Below, in pieces: positions 1 through 10,873 of a stretch of 64,000 bases of DNA. Position 1 is the stretch's first letter. Every line of letters begins with the position of its first letter. The notes under the pieces are model-generated. The model had not been told where the DNA came from and did no database searches. It saw only the letters and a program-made list of their open reading frames with translations. The translations under genes were made by a program, and so were the position numbers. The DNA comes from Pseudomonadota bacterium (lineage in GTDB: Bacteria; Pseudomonadota; Gammaproteobacteria; Burkholderiales; Burkholderiaceae_F), in contig JAKOQB010000178.1 of the NCBI GenBank assembly GCA_029778535.1, forward strand, positions 62,001 through 126,000, written 5' to 3'.

Positions 1-43
1 GTTCCAGCGTGATGACGCCGTAGTTGGTGTGCAGGCGAACCAT
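1..43 (-). CDS. ppiB: Peptidyl-prolyl cis-trans isomerase B, N-terminal fragment
   Basis: Only the first 14 codons lie in the window; the gene runs off the left edge. The translation MVRLHTNYGVITLE matches the start of cytoplasmic cyclophilins, in which an N-terminal beta strand carries the T-N-x-G-x-I-x-L-E pattern. A second cyclophilin with a signal peptide lies just upstream on the same strand, the usual ppiA-ppiB arrangement of betaproteobacteria. The identification rests on this short segment plus context. Confidence 0.7.
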   Translation of the reverse strand, partial: MVRLHTNYGVITLE

Positions 44-101
44 GGATGCTCCGTTGATTTGTGACGTTGATGACTTGCGACGATGTTCCGCTGCGCCTGA
101 T

Positions 102-175
102 GTGTCATTCCCGCGCAAGCGGGAATCCAGCCGGCCGCGGCTCGGGCTGGAGGCCCGCGTCCGCGGGCATGACAC
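102..175. repeat. REP-like palindrome of the CATTCCCGCG type
   Basis: An imperfect inverted repeat runs from GTGTCATTCCCGCG to CGCGGGCATGACAC, with GTGTCAT and ATGACAC as outer arms. It fills the gap between the two cyclophilin genes. It resembles the widespread class of chromosomal palindromes built on tcattcccgcgNaagcggga. It may form a stem in the transcript, but no T-run follows, so a terminator role is not shown. Confidence 0.7.
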
Positions 176-186
176 CTCGTGCCCGG

Positions 187-759
187 CTATTTCTTCGTGA
201 CCCGCGCGGCCTTGATCACGATCGGCTTCGCAGGCAGGTTCTGGAACGGGCCGGAGGCGGTCGTGGCGACGGATTTGATCTTGTCCACCACGTCCATGCC
301 CTCGACCACGCGGCCGAACACCGCGTAGCCGTGGCCGTCGGGCTTCGGATAGTTCAGCGCGTCGTTGTTGACGACGTTGATGAAGAACTGCGAGGTCGCG
401 GAGTCCGGCACGCTGGTGCGCGCCAGCGCGATCGTGCCGCGGTCGTTCTTCAGGCCGTTGCCGCTCTCGAGCGGGATCGGCGCGTTGGTCGGCTTCTGCT
501 TCAGGTCGGGGGTGTAGCCGCCGCCCTGGATCATGAAGCCGTCGATCACGCGATGGAAGATCGTGCCGTCGTAGTGCCCGCTCTTCACGTACGCGAGGAA
601 ATTCGCGACCGTCTTCGGCGCCTTGTCCGCATTCAGTTCGAGCACGATGTTGCCCTCGCTGGTTTCGAGCGTGACGCGCGGCGCCGAATCGGTTTGCGCG
701 AAGGCCGGCAGCGCCAGCGCGAGCAGTGCGGCGGCGAAGCCGCGGCGGGAAAGAATCAT
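187..759 (-). CDS. ppiA: Periplasmic peptidyl-prolyl cis-trans isomerase (cyclophilin)
   Basis: The 190-residue protein isomerises Xaa-Pro bonds during folding of exported proteins. Residues 1-21 form a signal peptide (SRRG, then a hydrophobic run ending PAFA-Q), so it should act in the periplasm. The cyclophilin signature [13 protein letters not shown] is present near residue 70, and the later SQFFIN motif is also conserved. The length fits single-domain bacterial cyclophilins. It is transcribed toward ppiB, 140 bp away, and follows the TPR gene with a 22-bp gap, so the three may be cotranscribed. Confidence 0.93.
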   Translation of the reverse strand: MILSRRGFAAALLALALPAFAQTDSAPRVTLETSEGNIVLELNADKAPKTVANFLAYVKSGHYDGTIFHRVIDGFMIQGGGYTPDLKQKPTNAPIPLESGNGLKNDRGTIALARTSVPDSATSQFFINVVNNDALNYPKPDGHGYAVFGRVVEGMDVVDKIKSVATTASGPFQNLPAKPIVIKAARVTKK

Positions 760-781
760 CTGCTGAATCTCCTTCGTGAGG

Positions 782-1345
782 TCAGTGCAGCGCGCGCACG
801 CGCGTGCCCAGTTCGCGCGCGAGCGCGAGCTTGGCCGGCGCGGTGCGGTCCTTCGGATCGAGGGTCGCCGCCTGCTGGTAGCTGGCGATCGCCATCGCCA
901 CGTACAGGTCGCCGAGGTTTTCGTACGCGGTGACGTAGCCGGGGTTGGCGACGATCGCCTTGCGCAACTGCTCGCGCGCCGCTTCGTACTTGCCCTGCGC
1001 GGCGTACAGCACGCCGAGATTGTTGTACGGCTCGGGCAGTTCCGGGTAGTCCTGCGTCAGACCCTCGAATGCGGCGATCGCATCCTGCGGCCGCGCGAGC
1101 TCCTGCAGGATCACGCCGCGCTGGAACCGCACCTGCGCATCGCGCGGATTGCGCGCGAGAAACGCATCGGCGCGCGCCAGCGCCGGCTGCCACTGCTGCG
1201 TGCCCATCAGCGCGGCGATCTCGGCGGCGTCGCTCTGCGGCACGGGCACCGCCGACGGCGTTTCGGTGGTCCCCTGCGCCGGCGCGCTCGGCGCGAGCGC
1301 GAACGCGGCAACGGCCAGCAGCGAGCGGAGAAGGAAAGAGGGCAA
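782..1345 (-). CDS. Exported TPR-repeat protein
   Basis: After a signal peptide ([20 protein letters not shown]) come at least three tetratricopeptide repeats, e.g. the segments around [20 protein letters not shown] and [16 protein letters not shown]. Such repeats are protein-protein interaction scaffolds, here probably periplasmic. No ATG lies close to the signal peptide. I chose the TTG at 1345, which begins directly before PSFLLRS and gives 187 residues; the open frame continues upstream to 1519 but would overlap cysS and add a non-protein-like arginine-rich stretch. It lies upstream of ppiA on the same strand and is divergent from cysS. The partner and exact role are unknown. Confidence 0.75.
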   Translation of the reverse strand: MPSFLLRSLLAVAAFALAPSAPAQGTTETPSAVPVPQSDAAEIAALMGTQQWQPALARADAFLARNPRDAQVRFQRGVILQELARPQDAIAAFEGLTQDYPELPEPYNNLGVLYAAQGKYEAAREQLRKAIVANPGYVTAYENLGDLYVAMAIASYQQAATLDPKDRTAPAKLALARELGTRVRALH

Positions 1346-1505
1346 GGCGTGCGCGTGACGGGATATACTGCCAAGCCATTCTATCAACGCAATCCCGCCC
1401 GATCCGTCGATGCACACGCGGCGCTGTTGACGTTCCGTCGCTGCCTTGCGCCGCTGCATCGCGCCGTCGCCCCGACGCGCGCTCGAACTTCCGGATTGCC
1501 GACCG

Positions 1506-2927
<1,422 letters not shown>

Positions 2928-2946
2928 CTGTGGCAACGCCGATGCA

Positions 2947-3012
2947 TTCACCACAGAGCCACAGAGGCACAGAGAAGGGCTTTCTCTGTGCCTCTGTGCC
3001 TCTGCGGTTGAA
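2947..3012. repeat. CCACAGAG-type palindromic repeat, copy 1
   Basis: A near-perfect inverted repeat starts TTCACCACAGAG and ends CTCTGCGGTTGAA, with arms made of iterated ACAGAG/CTCTGT units. Two further copies lie at 28127-28203 and 32675-32753, all in intergenic positions. This copy sits between cysS and alkA. It could form a long stem in RNA. It looks like a dispersed, non-coding chromosomal repeat. Confidence 0.8.
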
Positions 3013-3028
3013 CCGCCTTTGAACCCTC

Positions 3029-3670
3029 ATGACGCAACCGCCTTACTGGTCCAGGGCCAAGCGGGCATTGGCGAAATCCGATCCGGTGCTGGCGCGCATC
3101 ATCCGCCGCCATCCGCGCGTTGCGCTTGCATCGCGCGGCGATGCGTTCTCCACGCTCGCGCGTTCGATCGTCGGGCAACAGATCTCGGTGAAGGCGGCAG
3201 ATGCGGTGTGGCGGCGGCTGCTCGGCGCATGTCCTGAACTCACGCCAAGCTCGATAATGCGCAAGCGCGCGGCCACGCTGCGCAACTGCGGACTGTCGGA
3301 GCGCAAGGTCGAGTACCTGCGCGACCTGGCATCGCACTTCGCCGCTGGTCGCGTCGATCCCCGGCAGATGCAGTCGATGGACGACGAGCAGGTGATCGAC
3401 GCTCTTACCGACATCCGCGGCATCGGCCGCTGGACCGCGGAGATGTTCTTGATCTTCAACCTGTTACGGCCTAATGTCCTGCCGCTCGACGATCTCGGGC
3501 TGCTGCGCGCGGTGAGCCTGCATTACCTCGACGAGATGCCGACCGAACACCTGCTGAAACGCGAAGGGCGCGCGCGCGTCGAGGCGCTCGCCGCGCCGTG
3601 GGCGCCATGGCGCAGCGTCGCGACCTGGTATCTGTGGCGCAGCCTCGATCCGGTTGCCGTGGAGTACTGA
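3029..3670 (+). CDS. DNA-3-methyladenine glycosylase II family
   Basis: A base-excision repair glycosylase that removes alkylated purines. The helix-hairpin-helix motif [16 protein letters not shown] is at about residues 130-145, followed by LPLDDLGL, which holds the catalytic aspartate of the HhH-GPD superfamily. The protein has 213 residues and lacks the extra N-terminal domain of E. coli AlkA (282 residues), so it resembles the shorter AlkA/Mag1 group. No Cys cluster for an iron-sulfur centre is visible. Its stop overlaps the accA start by one base (TGATG), indicating translational coupling. Confidence 0.9.
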   Translation: MTQPPYWSRAKRALAKSDPVLARIIRRHPRVALASRGDAFSTLARSIVGQQISVKAADAVWRRLLGACPELTPSSIMRKRAATLRNCGLSERKVEYLRDLASHFAAGRVDPRQMQSMDDEQVIDALTDIRGIGRWTAEMFLIFNLLRPNVLPLDDLGLLRAVSLHYLDEMPTEHLLKREGRARVEALAAPWAPWRSVATWYLWRSLDPVAVEY

Positions 3671-4644
3671 TGGCAAAGACGACCTTCCTTGAATTCGAGC
3701 AGCCGATCGCTGAGCTGGAAGCCAAGATCGAGGAGCTGCGCTTCGTGCAGGACGATTCCGCGGTCGACATCTCGGAGGAGATCGAGCGGCTGCAGAAGAA
3801 GAGCCAGGCGCTGATCAAGGACATCTACGCCAAGCTCACGCCGTGGCAGGTGGCGCAACTGGCGCGCCATCCGCAGCGGCCGTACACGCTCGATTACGTG
3901 AACGACATCTTCACCGACTTCCACGAACTGCACGGCGACCGCGCGTTCGCCGACGACATGTCGATCGTGGGCGGGCTGGCCCGCTTCAACGGCCAGGCCG
4001 TGATGGTGCTGGGCCACCAGAAGGGTCGCGACACCAAGGAGCGCACGCTGCGCAACTTCGGCATGACCAAGCCGGAGGGCTACCGCAAGGCGCTGCGGCT
4101 GATGAAGCTGGCGGAGAAGTTCGGCGTCCCGATCTTCACCTTCGTCGACACGCCGGGCGCCTATCCGGGCATCGACGCCGAGGAGCGCGGCCAGTCGGAG
4201 GCGATCGGCCATAACCTGTTCGAGATGTCGCGCCTCGAAGTGCCGATCATCGCGACCATCATCGGCGAGGGCGGCTCGGGCGGCGCGCTCGCCATCGCGG
4301 TGGCCGATCACGTGCTGATGCTGCAGTACGCGACCTACTCGGTGATCTCGCCCGAGGGCTGCGCCTCGATCCTGTGGAAAAGCGCGGAGAAGGCGTCCGA
4401 CGCGGCCGAAGCGCTCGGCCTGACCGCGCACCGGCTCAAAGCGCTCGCCGTGATCGACAGGATCGTTTCCGAGCCGCTCGGCGGCGCGCATCGCGATCCG
4501 AAGCAGATGGCGGCGCTGCTGAAGCGCGCGCTCGGCGACAGCCTGCGCCAGTTCCAGGGCATGAAGGTCAAGGATCTTCTCGCTGCGCGCCATACCCGAC
4601 TGATGGGCTATGGCAAGTTCAAGGACACCGCGACGGAAGCCTGA
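3670..4644 (+). CDS. accA: Acetyl-CoA carboxylase carboxyltransferase, alpha subunit
   Basis: Half of the carboxyltransferase (AccA2-AccD2) that transfers CO2 from carboxybiotin to acetyl-CoA, giving malonyl-CoA for fatty acid synthesis. The 324-residue protein has the usual length. An N-terminal coiled region ([18 protein letters not shown]) precedes the crotonase-like fold, with conserved segments [21 protein letters not shown] and the oxyanion-hole region [12 protein letters not shown]. The ATG at 3670 overlaps the alkA stop. The end overlaps the start of tilS by 35 bp. Confidence 0.97.
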   Translation: MAKTTFLEFEQPIAELEAKIEELRFVQDDSAVDISEEIERLQKKSQALIKDIYAKLTPWQVAQLARHPQRPYTLDYVNDIFTDFHELHGDRAFADDMSIVGGLARFNGQAVMVLGHQKGRDTKERTLRNFGMTKPEGYRKALRLMKLAEKFGVPIFTFVDTPGAYPGIDAEERGQSEAIGHNLFEMSRLEVPIIATIIGEGGSGGALAIAVADHVLMLQYATYSVISPEGCASILWKSAEKASDAAEALGLTAHRLKALAVIDRIVSEPLGGAHRDPKQMAALLKRALGDSLRQFQGMKVKDLLAARHTRLMGYGKFKDTATEA

Positions 4645-6055
4645 TCCCGACGAGACGGCACTGCTCGACCAGCTGCGGCGCGCGGTCGAGAGCGCCGTCG
4701 CCGAGCCAGGCCCGCCTGCGCGCGTGCGCGGCAAGCGTGTCCCGCTGGTGCTGGCCTTCAGCGGCGGGCGCGACTCGACCGCGCTGGTCGATCTGGCCGC
4801 GCGGCTGCGCGCGGCGCGCGTGAAGAGCTTTGCCGAACTGCTGGCGGTGCACGTGCATCACGGCCTGGCGCAGCAGGCCGACGCGTGGGTCGAGCACTGC
4901 GAAGCGCTGTGCCGTTCGCTCGACGTGCCGCTCGAAATCCGGCGCGTCGCGGTCGAGCGACGCGGACGCGGTATCGAAGCCGCGGCGCGCGTGGCGCGCT
5001 ACTCGGCGCTCGCGGCCGCCGCGCACGAGCATGGCGCGCAATGCGTGGTCACCGCGCACCAGCTCGACGATCGCGTCGAGACCTTCCTGATCCAGTGGCT
5101 GCGCGGTGCGGGCGTCGACGGGCTGGCGTCGTTTCCGCTGCTGCGCGAGTTCGGGCGTGACGGGCTGCAGCTCGTGCGGCCGTTCATCGAAGCGCGGCGC
5201 GCGCAGATCGACCGCTACATCGCGCTGCGCCGGCTCGACTTCGTCGAAGACCCGAGCAACACCGACACGCGCCTGCTGCGCAATGCGCTGCGCGCGCGCG
5301 TGCTGCCGGAGCTCGAGGCGGCGCGCCCGGGCTTTCGCAAGGCGGCGGCGCGCTCGATCGACCTCGTGGCCGAGGCCGCTGCCGCGCTGCGCGAAGTCGC
5401 CGCGCAGGATCTCGCGAATTGCATCGAGGACGCGCCCACCGGCATGCTGTGGCTCGAACGGCTGGGGCAACTGACGCCCGGGCGGCGCGCGCTCGCGCTG
5501 CGTGCCTGGCTGGCGGCAGCGGGCTTGGAGCCGCCGTCACGCGCGCGTTTGAACGAGATCATCCGCCAGGCGCTGACCGCGCGCGGCGACGCAAGGCTGC
5601 TGCTGCGCCTGAGCGGGCGCGAGCTGCGCCGGCATCGCGGCTTGCTGCTGCTGCGCGCGGCCGATGGCGGACTGCGCACCGGCGCGACGATCCAATGGCA
5701 CGGCGAGCCCGAGGTCGCGGTGCCGTCGTGGGGCGGCGTGCTGCGTTTTGTGCCGACCGACCAAGCGGGCTTCGACCGCGACTGGCTGCGCGCGCGGCCG
5801 CTCGAATTGCGCGCGCGCGTCAGCGGCGAGCGCTTCAAGCCGCACCCGACGCGTCCGTCGAAGACGCTGAAGCGGCTGTTCCAGGACGCGGGAATCGCCG
5901 AGTTCGAGCGCGCCGCGTTGCCGCTGGTGTGGCGCGACGACCGGCTGATCTACGTCGCCGGGCTCGGCGCCGACGCGCGCCTGATCGACAGCGACGGTGC
6001 GCGCGTGCGGCTGGAGTGGATGCCCGACGCGACCTTGCTTGACATCAAGCGCTGA
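4610..6055 (+). CDS. tilS: tRNA(Ile)-lysidine synthase
   Basis: Converts C34 of tRNA-Ile(CAU) to lysidine in an ATP-dependent reaction, which lets that tRNA read AUA. The PP-loop [10 protein letters not shown] lies near residue 51, followed by the VHHGL motif and the [20 protein letters not shown] segment typical of TilS. The C-terminal domain ([20 protein letters not shown]) matches the substrate-binding domain. It has 481 residues. The chosen ATG lies inside accA, which is common in this operon order. Confidence 0.95.
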   Translation: MASSRTPRRKPDPDETALLDQLRRAVESAVAEPGPPARVRGKRVPLVLAFSGGRDSTALVDLAARLRAARVKSFAELLAVHVHHGLAQQADAWVEHCEALCRSLDVPLEIRRVAVERRGRGIEAAARVARYSALAAAAHEHGAQCVVTAHQLDDRVETFLIQWLRGAGVDGLASFPLLREFGRDGLQLVRPFIEARRAQIDRYIALRRLDFVEDPSNTDTRLLRNALRARVLPELEAARPGFRKAAARSIDLVAEAAAALREVAAQDLANCIEDAPTGMLWLERLGQLTPGRRALALRAWLAAAGLEPPSRARLNEIIRQALTARGDARLLLRLSGRELRRHRGLLLLRAADGGLRTGATIQWHGEPEVAVPSWGGVLRFVPTDQAGFDRDWLRARPLELRARVSGERFKPHPTRPSKTLKRLFQDAGIAEFERAALPLVWRDDRLIYVAGLGADARLIDSDGARVRLEWMPDATLLDIKR

Positions 6056-6080
6056 CAGCGCCCGCGACGGCGACGGTCCT

Positions 6081-6086
6081 TATAAT
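6081..6086 (+). promoter_or_regulatory. Probable -10 box for lysC
   Basis: A perfect TATAAT stands 44 bp before the lysC start, just after the tilS stop. No good -35 hexamer lies 16-18 bp upstream (the region is GC-rich), so the promoter may be weak or need an activator. Inferred from sequence only. Confidence 0.45.
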
Positions 6087-6129
6087 CGCGCCCTTTCCCG
6101 CTCGGCTGCGGGTGTGCACGGTTTCTCCC

Positions 6130-7386
6130 ATGGCGCTCATCGTTCACAAGTACGGCGGCACGTCGGTCGGCTCACCCGAGCGGATCAGGAACGTGGCGAA
6201 GCGACTCGCCAAGTGGAGCCGCGCGGGGCATCAGCTGGTGGTCGTCGTCTCCGCGATGAGCGGCGAGACCAACCGCCTGATCGCGCTGGCGAAAGAAATC
6301 CAGGCCAATCCCGATCCGCGCGAACTCGACGTGGTCGCATCCACCGGCGAGCAGGTCACGATCGGCCTGCTGGCGATGGCGCTGAAGAACCTCGGATTGA
6401 AGGCCAAGAGCTACACCGGCCCGCAGGTGCACGTGCTGACCGACAGCGCGTACACCAAGGCGCGCATCATCGAGATCGACGAAAAGAAGATCCGCAGCGA
6501 CCTGCAGGACGGGGTGATCGTCGTGGTCGCCGGGTTTCAGGGCGCGGACGAGTTCGGCAACATCACTACGCTCGGCCGCGGCGGCTCGGACACCTCGGCG
6601 GTGGCGTTGGCGGCGGCGTTGCGCGCCGACGAGTGCCTGATCTACACCGACGTCGACGGTGTCTACACCACCGACCCGCGCATCGTGCCCGAGGCGCGCC
6701 GGCTGCACACGATCACCTTCGAGGAGATGCTGGAAATGGCCAGCCTTGGATCGAAGGTGCTGCAGATCCGCTCGGTCGAGTTCGCCGGCAAGTACAAGGT
6801 GCCGCTGCGCGTGCTGTCGAGCCTCACCGACCCAGACATGGCGCTCGAGGAGGAAGCTCGCTCGGGCACGCTGATCACTTTCGAGGAAGATACAAAGATG
6901 GAAAAGGCCGTCATCTCCGGCATCGCCTTCTCGCGCGACGAGGCCAAGATCACGCTCACGCGCGTGCCCGACCGGCCCGGCGTCGCGTATCAGATCCTCG
7001 GGCCGATTGCAGAAGCCAACATCGACGTCGACATGATCGTGCAGAACATCAGCGTCGACGGCATGACCGACTTCTCCTTCACCGTCCACCGCAACGAGTA
7101 CGCGAAGGCGATGGACGTGCTCAACACCAGGGTCAAGTCGCACGTCGGCGCGGCCGCGATCATCGGCGACCCGAAGATCTGCAAGGTCAGCGTGGTCGGC
7201 ATCGGCATGCGCTCGCACGTCGGCATCGCGAGCCTGACGTTCCGCACGCTCGCGGAGGAGGGCATCAACATCCAGATGATCACCACCAGCGAGATCAAGA
7301 TCTCGGTCGTGGTCGATGACAAGTACATGGAGTTGGCGGTGCGCGCGCTGCACAAGGCGTTCGGACTCGAGAACGCAGCGGCCTGA
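6130..7386 (+). CDS. lysC: Aspartate kinase
   Basis: Phosphorylates aspartate, the first step toward lysine, threonine, methionine and diaminopimelate. The N-terminal kinase motif [10 protein letters not shown] is at residues 4-13, followed by GRGGSDTSA and [13 protein letters not shown], characteristic of the amino acid kinase fold. Two C-terminal ACT domains (about residues 265-418) suggest feedback control by pathway amino acids, probably lysine and threonine. At 418 residues it is monofunctional with no homoserine dehydrogenase fusion. ATG 6130 gives [10 protein letters not shown], the family-standard start. tRNA-Ser follows 56 bp downstream. Confidence 0.97.
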   Translation: MALIVHKYGGTSVGSPERIRNVAKRLAKWSRAGHQLVVVVSAMSGETNRLIALAKEIQANPDPRELDVVASTGEQVTIGLLAMALKNLGLKAKSYTGPQVHVLTDSAYTKARIIEIDEKKIRSDLQDGVIVVVAGFQGADEFGNITTLGRGGSDTSAVALAAALRADECLIYTDVDGVYTTDPRIVPEARRLHTITFEEMLEMASLGSKVLQIRSVEFAGKYKVPLRVLSSLTDPDMALEEEARSGTLITFEEDTKMEKAVISGIAFSRDEAKITLTRVPDRPGVAYQILGPIAEANIDVDMIVQNISVDGMTDFSFTVHRNEYAKAMDVLNTRVKSHVGAAAIIGDPKICKVSVVGIGMRSHVGIASLTFRTLAEEGINIQMITTSEIKISVVVDDKYMELAVRALHKAFGLENAAA

Positions 7387-7442
7387 GCGGCGCTCGGTTA
7401 GACTGCGCACCGCGCGGCCGAACGAGGCCGCGCATCGACACC

Positions 7443-7536
7443 GGAGACGTGGCCGAGAGGTCGAAGGCACTCCCCTGCTAAGGGAGCATGCGGGCAAAAA
7501 CCTGCATCGACGGTTCGAATCCGTCCGTCTCCGCCA
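7443..7536 (+). tRNA. tRNA-Ser(GCT)
   Basis: The acceptor arms GGAGACG and CGTCTCC pair, followed by discriminator G and an encoded CCA. The anticodon stem CTCCC/GGGAG closes the loop CTGCTAA with anticodon GCT. A long variable arm and the TTCGAAT T-loop identify a class II serine tRNA. It is 94 nt long including CCA and lies 56 bp after lysC. Confidence 0.97.
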
Positions 7537-7629
7537 ATACCCCAGGACTGGCGCGGCTCCGCATGGAGTTGCGCAGTCCTACCCCCAGTCCTACATGCGG
7601 CCGCCGTGCTGCGCTGTCGCGTGCTTGAC

Positions 7630-8094
7630 CTAGACCCGCACAAGCCTCGACGGGCGGCGAGCCTGTCTGCGCTTCCCAGATCGTCGCGATGGCTGCTGCG
7701 TGTCCGCCTCAAGCGTCAGTCGTGCGATCGTGCCGGACCGCGATTCGCCGTGTGCTTTGGCGATGGCATCGAGTCGCGCCAACACTCGCCTCGGAAGCGT
7801 GATGTTCACGCGCTCGGCCGCGTTGTCCAGCCGCGCAGGATCGATCTCGATGACCGCAAACGTCCAGCCGTTGTACTCAGGGTTTGCGTAATGCTTCTGC
7901 AGTTGCGCGGGTTTCGGAATCTCACCGCCATCCTCGATCACAGCGTCGATCCATGCCTCGATGGCCTCGCGCGCGTTGGCCATCGCCTCGTCCAGCGTGT
8001 CGCCGGCCGAGAAGCAGCCGGGCAGATCGGGGGCAACCACGCCCCAAGCGGTCTTTCTGGTTCCCGGTTCGATCGCGATCGTGTACTTCATCAT
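7630..8094 (-). CDS. hicB: HicB-family antitoxin
   Basis: The 154-residue protein neutralises HicA and probably represses the operon. Residues 1-60 form the partial RNase H-like HicB domain (AWGVVAPDLPGCFSAGDTLDEA). The C-terminal part (VNITLPRRVLARLDAIAKAHGESRSGTIARL) is a ribbon-helix-helix DNA-binding domain. It lies 7 bp downstream of hicA and is preceded by a GAGG ribosome site. The pair lies beside tRNA-Ser, a common insertion spot, although no duplicated tRNA end is seen. Confidence 0.93.
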   Translation of the reverse strand: MMKYTIAIEPGTRKTAWGVVAPDLPGCFSAGDTLDEAMANAREAIEAWIDAVIEDGGEIPKPAQLQKHYANPEYNGWTFAVIEIDPARLDNAAERVNITLPRRVLARLDAIAKAHGESRSGTIARLTLEADTQQPSRRSGKRRQARRPSRLVRV

Positions 8095-8101
8095 CTGTTC
8101 C

Positions 8102-8284
8102 TCATTTCAGACCGGCGGTTTTCAACAGCTTGTGCGTCAGCCCTGCGCCAAGATCCTTGCGCGGATGCGGGACGCTGATATGGCCTCCGCGTTCGGGGTG
8201 CACGAACACGTGGTGCGAGCCCGCGACATTGCGCAGAACCCAGCCGGCCTTGGTGAGCCTCTTGATGGTCTCTGCGCTGGTCAC
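8102..8284 (-). CDS. hicA: HicA-family mRNA interferase toxin
   Basis: A 60-residue double-stranded-RNA-binding-fold toxin that cleaves mRNA during translation. The hallmark segment GSHHVFVHPERGGHISVPHP includes the catalytic histidine of the G-S-H-H motif, and KDLGAGLTHKLLKTAGL is the conserved tail. I prefer the GTG at 8284, which begins TSAETIKRL as in most HicA proteins; the upstream ATG at 8305 adds seven unlikely residues. It is first in a hicA-hicB operon. A TGTGTATTGGTGTGTATC repeat just upstream could be an operator. Confidence 0.92.
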   Translation of the reverse strand: MTSAETIKRLTKAGWVLRNVAGSHHVFVHPERGGHISVPHPRKDLGAGLTHKLLKTAGLK

Positions 8285-8400
8285 CGGCCGGATGATACAC
8301 ACCAATACACACGAAGACTACGAGCTGCCCGTGTCCGAGCCTGACCAGTCGCGAGGCGAACATCCGAAGCCCGTCGCCGCTGCCATCGTCGGCACAGGAA

Positions 8401-9684
8401 TCACCGCCCCCACGGAAAGCTCGCGCGGGACGCGAGCCGCCCCCCGCCCTGGCCAAGCGCTTCGGCGATTCGCAGCCCCTCGTTCCACTTGGCCATCCGT
8501 TCCGAGCGCGCAAACGATCCGACCTTGAGCTGCTTCACGCCCCAACCGACGGCCAGATGCACGATCGTCACGTCCTCGGTCTCCCCCGAGCGCGCGGAGA
8601 CGATCGACTCCCAGCCGGCCGCGCGTGCGGCGTCGAGCGCCGCTTTCGTCTCCGTCAGCGTGCCGGCCTGGTTCGGCTTGAGCAGCGCGGTGTTGCACGT
8701 GCCGCTCGCTGCCGCCTGCGCAATGCGCGCCGCCGACGTGCAGATGAAGTCGTCGCCGACGACTTCAACCTTCGATCCCGCCGCGGCGGTGAAGCGCGCC
8801 CACGCGTCGGCGTCGTCTTCCGCCAGCGGATCCTCGATCGCCACGATCGGATAGCGGCGCAGCCACCCGAGCAGCAGGTGTGCGAGTTCGTCGGAGCCGA
8901 TCTCGCGCCCCTCGCGCGCGAGGCGATAGCGGCCGGCGCGGCCGAAGTCGGTGGCGGCGATGTCGAGCGAGATCGCCATCTCGTCGCCCGGCCGCAGGCC
9001 CGCCGCTTCGATCGCGCGCATCAGAACGTCGAGCGCCTGCTCGTTGGTTGCGAACGCGGGCCACCAGCCGCCTTCGTCGGCCACGCCCTGCAGCAGCCCC
9101 GCGTCGGCCATCAGCCGACCCGCGGCGCGGTAGACCTCGGCGGTCCAGTCGAGCGCCTGCGCGTAGTCGCCGGCGCCGACGGCGATCACCATGAAGTCCT
9201 GCACGTCGACGCGCCGGCCCGCGTGCGCGCCGCCGCCGAAGATCTGGATCTCGGGCAGCGGCAGCAGCGCCGCGCGTTCCTGCGCCAGATGGCGCCATAG
9301 CGAAACGCGCTGCGCAGCGGCGGCCGCATGCGCGACCGCCATCGAGGTCGCGACGATCGCGTTGCCGCCGAGGCGCGACCTGTTCGGAGTACCGTCCGCC
9401 GCGATCAACGCGGCATCGACCGCAGCCTGGTCGGCGGCGTCGCGGCCGGTGAGCAGCTCGGCGATCTCCCCGTCGACCGACGCCAGCGCGCCGCGCACGT
9501 CGTAGCCGCCGAAGGCCGTGCCGCCGTCGCGCCGATCGACCGCTTCCGCGCTGCCGGTCGATGCGCCGGCCGGTGCGATCACGCGGCCAATGCCGCCGGC
9601 CGTGCGCACCTCGACCTCGATCGTCGGCCGGCCGCGCGAGTCCCACACGCGGCGGCCGTGCACGGATTCGATGCGCGTCTTCAT
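8401..9684 (-). CDS. Enolase paralogue with altered active site
   Basis: The 427-residue protein has the complete enolase fold: N-terminal GASTG loop, GGGAHAG, VADEGG, metal ligands in SLDIAATDF, IEDPLAEDD and VGDDF, and the catalytic lysines in LLKPNQ and LKVGSF. However, the segment that is SHRSGETED in true enolases reads SARSGETED, so the conserved active-site histidine is Ala364, and VDIQEF reads VDVQDF. It is probably not the housekeeping glycolytic enolase. The ATG at 9684 overlaps the stop of the upstream kinase (ATGA) and has an AGAAGGGA ribosome site. Inference: it acts on the product of the kinase or a related compound. Confidence 0.85.
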   Translation of the reverse strand: MKTRIESVHGRRVWDSRGRPTIEVEVRTAGGIGRVIAPAGASTGSAEAVDRRDGGTAFGGYDVRGALASVDGEIAELLTGRDAADQAAVDAALIAADGTPNRSRLGGNAIVATSMAVAHAAAAAQRVSLWRHLAQERAALLPLPEIQIFGGGAHAGRRVDVQDFMVIAVGAGDYAQALDWTAEVYRAAGRLMADAGLLQGVADEGGWWPAFATNEQALDVLMRAIEAAGLRPGDEMAISLDIAATDFGRAGRYRLAREGREIGSDELAHLLLGWLRRYPIVAIEDPLAEDDADAWARFTAAAGSKVEVVGDDFICTSAARIAQAAASGTCNTALLKPNQAGTLTETKAALDAARAAGWESIVSARSGETEDVTIVHLAVGWGVKQLKVGSFARSERMAKWNEGLRIAEALGQGGGRLASRASFPWGR

Positions 9685-10691
9685 GTTGCGAGTTCCCTTC
9701 TCCATGCGTTGCGCACGTCATCCAACAATGCGGGCGGCGACTGCAGCAGCGATCGCGCACAGCGACGAACGTGGTTGCGATCGGCCTCGTCGGTCACGTA
9801 TTCGACCGGCGACTTGCCGTCGACGCGCGCGAGAAAAAGGCCCGGCAGCAGCGTGGCGGCGCGCCGCTCGAGCTCCGCCGGCGGTTCCCAGTCGATACCA
9901 ACGCGATACGCGTCCGCGAGCGCATCGAAGCAGGCGAAGTACCCGTCGCGCGCGCCCGGGGTCCACAGGCATTTGAGCAGCAGATGGTTGAGGCAGAACG
10001 CCAGATCGAACGCGGGATCGCCGATGCACGCGCATTCGGCATCGAGGAACACCGGCCCGCGCGGGCCGAGCAGGATGTTCTTCGGGCTCACATCGCCGTG
10101 GACCATCGCGATGCGCGTGTCCGCCGTGCGCCGGCTCAACGCGAACAGCGCTTGGGCGAGATCGGGATGGCGCTGCGCGGTGGCCTCCAGGTAGGGCGAC
10201 AGCCGGATCGCGTGGAAGATGTCCGCGCGCGGAAAGCGCCGCGCAACCACGGCGTCGTGCGCGCTGGCCGAGTGAATGCGTGCCAGCCGGCGGCCGACCT
10301 CGGCCGAGGCGCTGGCATCCGCGCGGCCCGCACGCAGCTCTGCCTTCCACAGCCGGTGCTGCTCGGGCGCGAGGTAGTCCATCGCGAACAGCATCGCGTC
10401 GGCGTCGTGCAGCAGCACGCGCGGCACGGCGTCGGGGACGATGCCGTGCGCGATCTCGTACCACGCGACCTCGAACGCGTTGCGCTCGATCGGTGCGGTC
10501 CAGTCGGCGGCGACCTTCAGCTTCGGCAGCGCGCGCTTGACGCAGAACACGCGCGTACTCGTCGTGACCTTCCAGATGTCCGACGACACGCCACCGGCGA
10601 GCGCCTCGAAGCGCGCCGATGCCGCGCGTTCGATCAGACCGGCGCGGAGCAGCGCGTCGACCATCGATGGATCGGGTGCAGATGCGTTCAT
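9681..10691 (-). CDS. Aminoglycoside-phosphotransferase-family small-molecule kinase
   Basis: A 336-residue APH/choline-kinase-fold protein. The Brenner motif MVHGDVSPKNIL (catalytic Asp and Asn) lies about two-thirds along, followed by FLDAECACIGDPAFDLAF with the metal-binding acidic residue. An N-terminal lobe with VFCVKRALPKL supplies the nucleotide lysine. Family members phosphorylate hydroxyl groups of antibiotics, choline, homoserine, methylthioribose or hexoses; the substrate here is unknown. It is coupled to the enolase paralogue by a 4-bp overlap, so metabolism is a likelier role than resistance. ATG 10691 is preferred to 10718, which adds nine unlikely residues. Confidence 0.85.
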   Translation of the reverse strand: MNASAPDPSMVDALLRAGLIERAASARFEALAGGVSSDIWKVTTSTRVFCVKRALPKLKVAADWTAPIERNAFEVAWYEIAHGIVPDAVPRVLLHDADAMLFAMDYLAPEQHRLWKAELRAGRADASASAEVGRRLARIHSASAHDAVVARRFPRADIFHAIRLSPYLEATAQRHPDLAQALFALSRRTADTRIAMVHGDVSPKNILLGPRGPVFLDAECACIGDPAFDLAFCLNHLLLKCLWTPGARDGYFACFDALADAYRVGIDWEPPAELERRAATLLPGLFLARVDGKSPVEYVTDEADRNHVRRCARSLLQSPPALLDDVRNAWRRELAT

Positions 10692-10721
10692 CAGGTTCGT
10701 TCGACCGAAACCACGCATCCT

Positions 10722-10793
10722 CGTCGCCCCGGCGCAGGCCGGGGCCCAAGTTGCGGCCCTCCAAATTGGGCCCCCGCCTGCGCGGGGGCGACG
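10722..10793. repeat. GC-rich palindromic repeat (CGTCGCCCCGGCG family), copy 1
   Basis: An inverted repeat begins CGTCGCCCCGGCGCAGGCC and ends GCGCGGGGGCGACG, with an inner CCAA...TTGG and a short loop. At least five related copies lie at 46658, 50266, 52760, 54360 and 58251. This one separates the kinase from the divergent DMT transporter. No T-run follows. Confidence 0.85.
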
Positions 10794-10873
10794 GACGTTC
10801 GGAAACGCCGTATCGCTGCGGCCGCAAGGCTATCATCGCGCGCCGTGCCACCGCCGTATCGACTCTCTCCGTG

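Noticed and set aside
7443..8284. HicAB locus as a tRNA-Ser-inserted island
   Set aside because: The pair lies next to the tRNA, but no duplicated tRNA end or integrase was found on the far side, so an island cannot be supported.
8401..9684. The housekeeping enolase eno
   Set aside because: In betaproteobacteria eno usually lies with pyrG/kdsA/ftsB; here the context is a kinase, and the conserved SHRSGETED histidine is replaced by alanine.
9681..10691. Aminoglycoside resistance gene
   Set aside because: The kinase fold fits, but coupling to an enolase paralogue and absence of resistance-type context favour a metabolic kinase.
10722..10793. GC-rich palindromes as Rho-independent terminators
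   Set aside because: The stems are strong, but none is followed by a T-run, and several lie inside operons. They are better described as dispersed repeats.
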